Shown here: piece after piece, positions 6,265-6,650 of the stretch
How positions within the stretch are numbered: the first letter of the stretch is position 1
Layout of the letters: the number at the start of each line of letters is the position of its first letter
DNA from: Candidatus Zixiibacteriota bacterium
Lineage (GTDB): Bacteria; Zixibacteria; MSB-5A5; GN15; PGXB01
Direction: 5' to 3'
NCBI GenBank assembly: GCA_030642025.1
Contig: DAOWOO010000078.1
Coordinates: forward strand, 1-6,650
DNA length: 6,650 bases
Program-made: the position numbers and the translations under genes
Notes under the pieces: generated by a model
What the model was told of the DNA's origin: nothing
Databases searched by the model: none
What the model saw: only the letters and a program-made list of their open reading frames with translations

Positions 6265-6650
6265 TTATAAAATGCCCGGGTAATATTGAAACCAGCCGCC
6301 CAGCATGGCGGTGCGGACATAGGGCGTAGGTACTCTCTCGCCCCGGACAGTTATTCCAATGGAGTAATTTCTTGCTAGCGGGAAGATTATATCAAGTTGG
6401 CCAAAAAACCCGTACTCGGAGCCGCCGCCGGACAGGGTAAAAGCGGGATTGCCCTCCGGACCGTCTGGATTGGGAAACTGCTCATCGGGGTCATAACTAC
6501 CCGGGTACCATGAAATCCGGCCGAAAAAAATATCGACCAGACGGGGGTTATCTTCTCTGTAGTAATTCCACCCGGCACCGAGCGTAAGATGAGTTGAAAC
6601 AGGAATTATGGCCGAAACTAGGGCCCGGGATTCCTGTTCCTCCGGCTTGA
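6265..6650 (-). CDS. C-terminal end of a probable outer-membrane beta-barrel protein (partial, 5' end outside the window)
   Basis: Reading the minus strand from the right edge, a frame stays open for 127 codons to a TAA at 6265-6267, starting KPEEQESRALVSAIIPVS. It has no upstream start inside the window, so the N-terminal part is missing. The sequence shows amphipathic, aromatic-rich beta strands separated by polar turns: THLTLGAGWNYYRED, LVDIFFGRISWYPG, a Pro/Asp/Gly-rich loop (DPDEQFPNPDGPEGNP), YGFFGQLDIIFPL, YSIGITVRGE and VRTAMLGGWFQYYPG. That pattern fits the last strands of an outer-membrane barrel or porin-like protein. The C-terminus is GIL rather than the Phe or Trp usual in Proteobacterial porins, so a different barrel family or a periplasmic beta protein is possible. 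The other two minus-strand frames here are broken by stops. Confidence 0.6.
   Translation of the reverse strand, partial: KPEEQESRALVSAIIPVSTHLTLGAGWNYYREDNPRLVDIFFGRISWYPGSYDPDEQFPNPDGPEGNPAFTLSGGGSEYGFFGQLDIIFPLARNYSIGITVRGERVPTPYVRTAMLGGWFQYYPGIL

Noticed and set aside
6244..6265. AGCTGGCAGCT palindrome with a nearby T run on the minus strand, as a terminator of the barrel-like gene
   Set aside because: The palindrome has a single-base centre, so only about three pairs can form around a real loop; too weak to call.

Overview
The window looks like part of the chromosome of a Gram-negative bacterium of moderate GC content. It has an exported PDZ protein with a Sec signal peptide, the end of a probable outer-membrane beta-barrel protein, and an HPr kinase/phosphorylase outside any Firmicute-like setting. 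This combination is reminiscent of uncultured lineages near the FCB group (for example Zixibacteria-like genomes), but that placement is inference and weak. There is no insertion sequence, CRISPR array, tRNA or rRNA, and no gene-free stretch longer than about 150 bases.

Layout from left to right. The end of an unrecognised plus-strand gene (1-299) is followed by a plus-strand hairpin terminator. Everything else is on the minus strand, so transcription runs from right to left. In that order there are: the C-terminal end of a beta-barrel-like protein (6265-6650), too truncated for an internal start codon; a two-PDZ exported protein with an acidic linker and C-terminal coiled coil (5103-6134), closed by a strong intrinsic terminator (5016-5044); hprK (3988-4956), restarted from its own promoter; and a four-gene operon with its own near-consensus promoter. 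The operon encodes an acyl carrier protein (3589-3897), a short-chain dehydrogenase/reductase (2895-3596), an AMP-forming acyl/aminoacyl ligase (1549-2895) and a double-GNAT-like acyltransferase (391-1512).

The four operon genes are tightly linked: an 8-base overlap, then a 1-base stop/start overlap (TAGTG), then a 36-base gap. Read together they suggest a pathway in which the ligase adenylates an acid and loads it on the carrier protein, the reductase adjusts the oxidation state of the bound acyl group, and the acyltransferase passes it to an amine or hydroxyl acceptor, perhaps on a surface sugar or a small metabolite. No ketosynthase, thioesterase or glycosyltransferase is present, so neither substrate nor acceptor can be read from the window. 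This operon is the most interesting part.

Three minus-strand promoter candidates (before the PDZ gene, hprK and the carrier-protein operon) have -35/-10 pairs with 17-base spacers. They imply leaders of about 20-30 bases and independent transcription of the three units.
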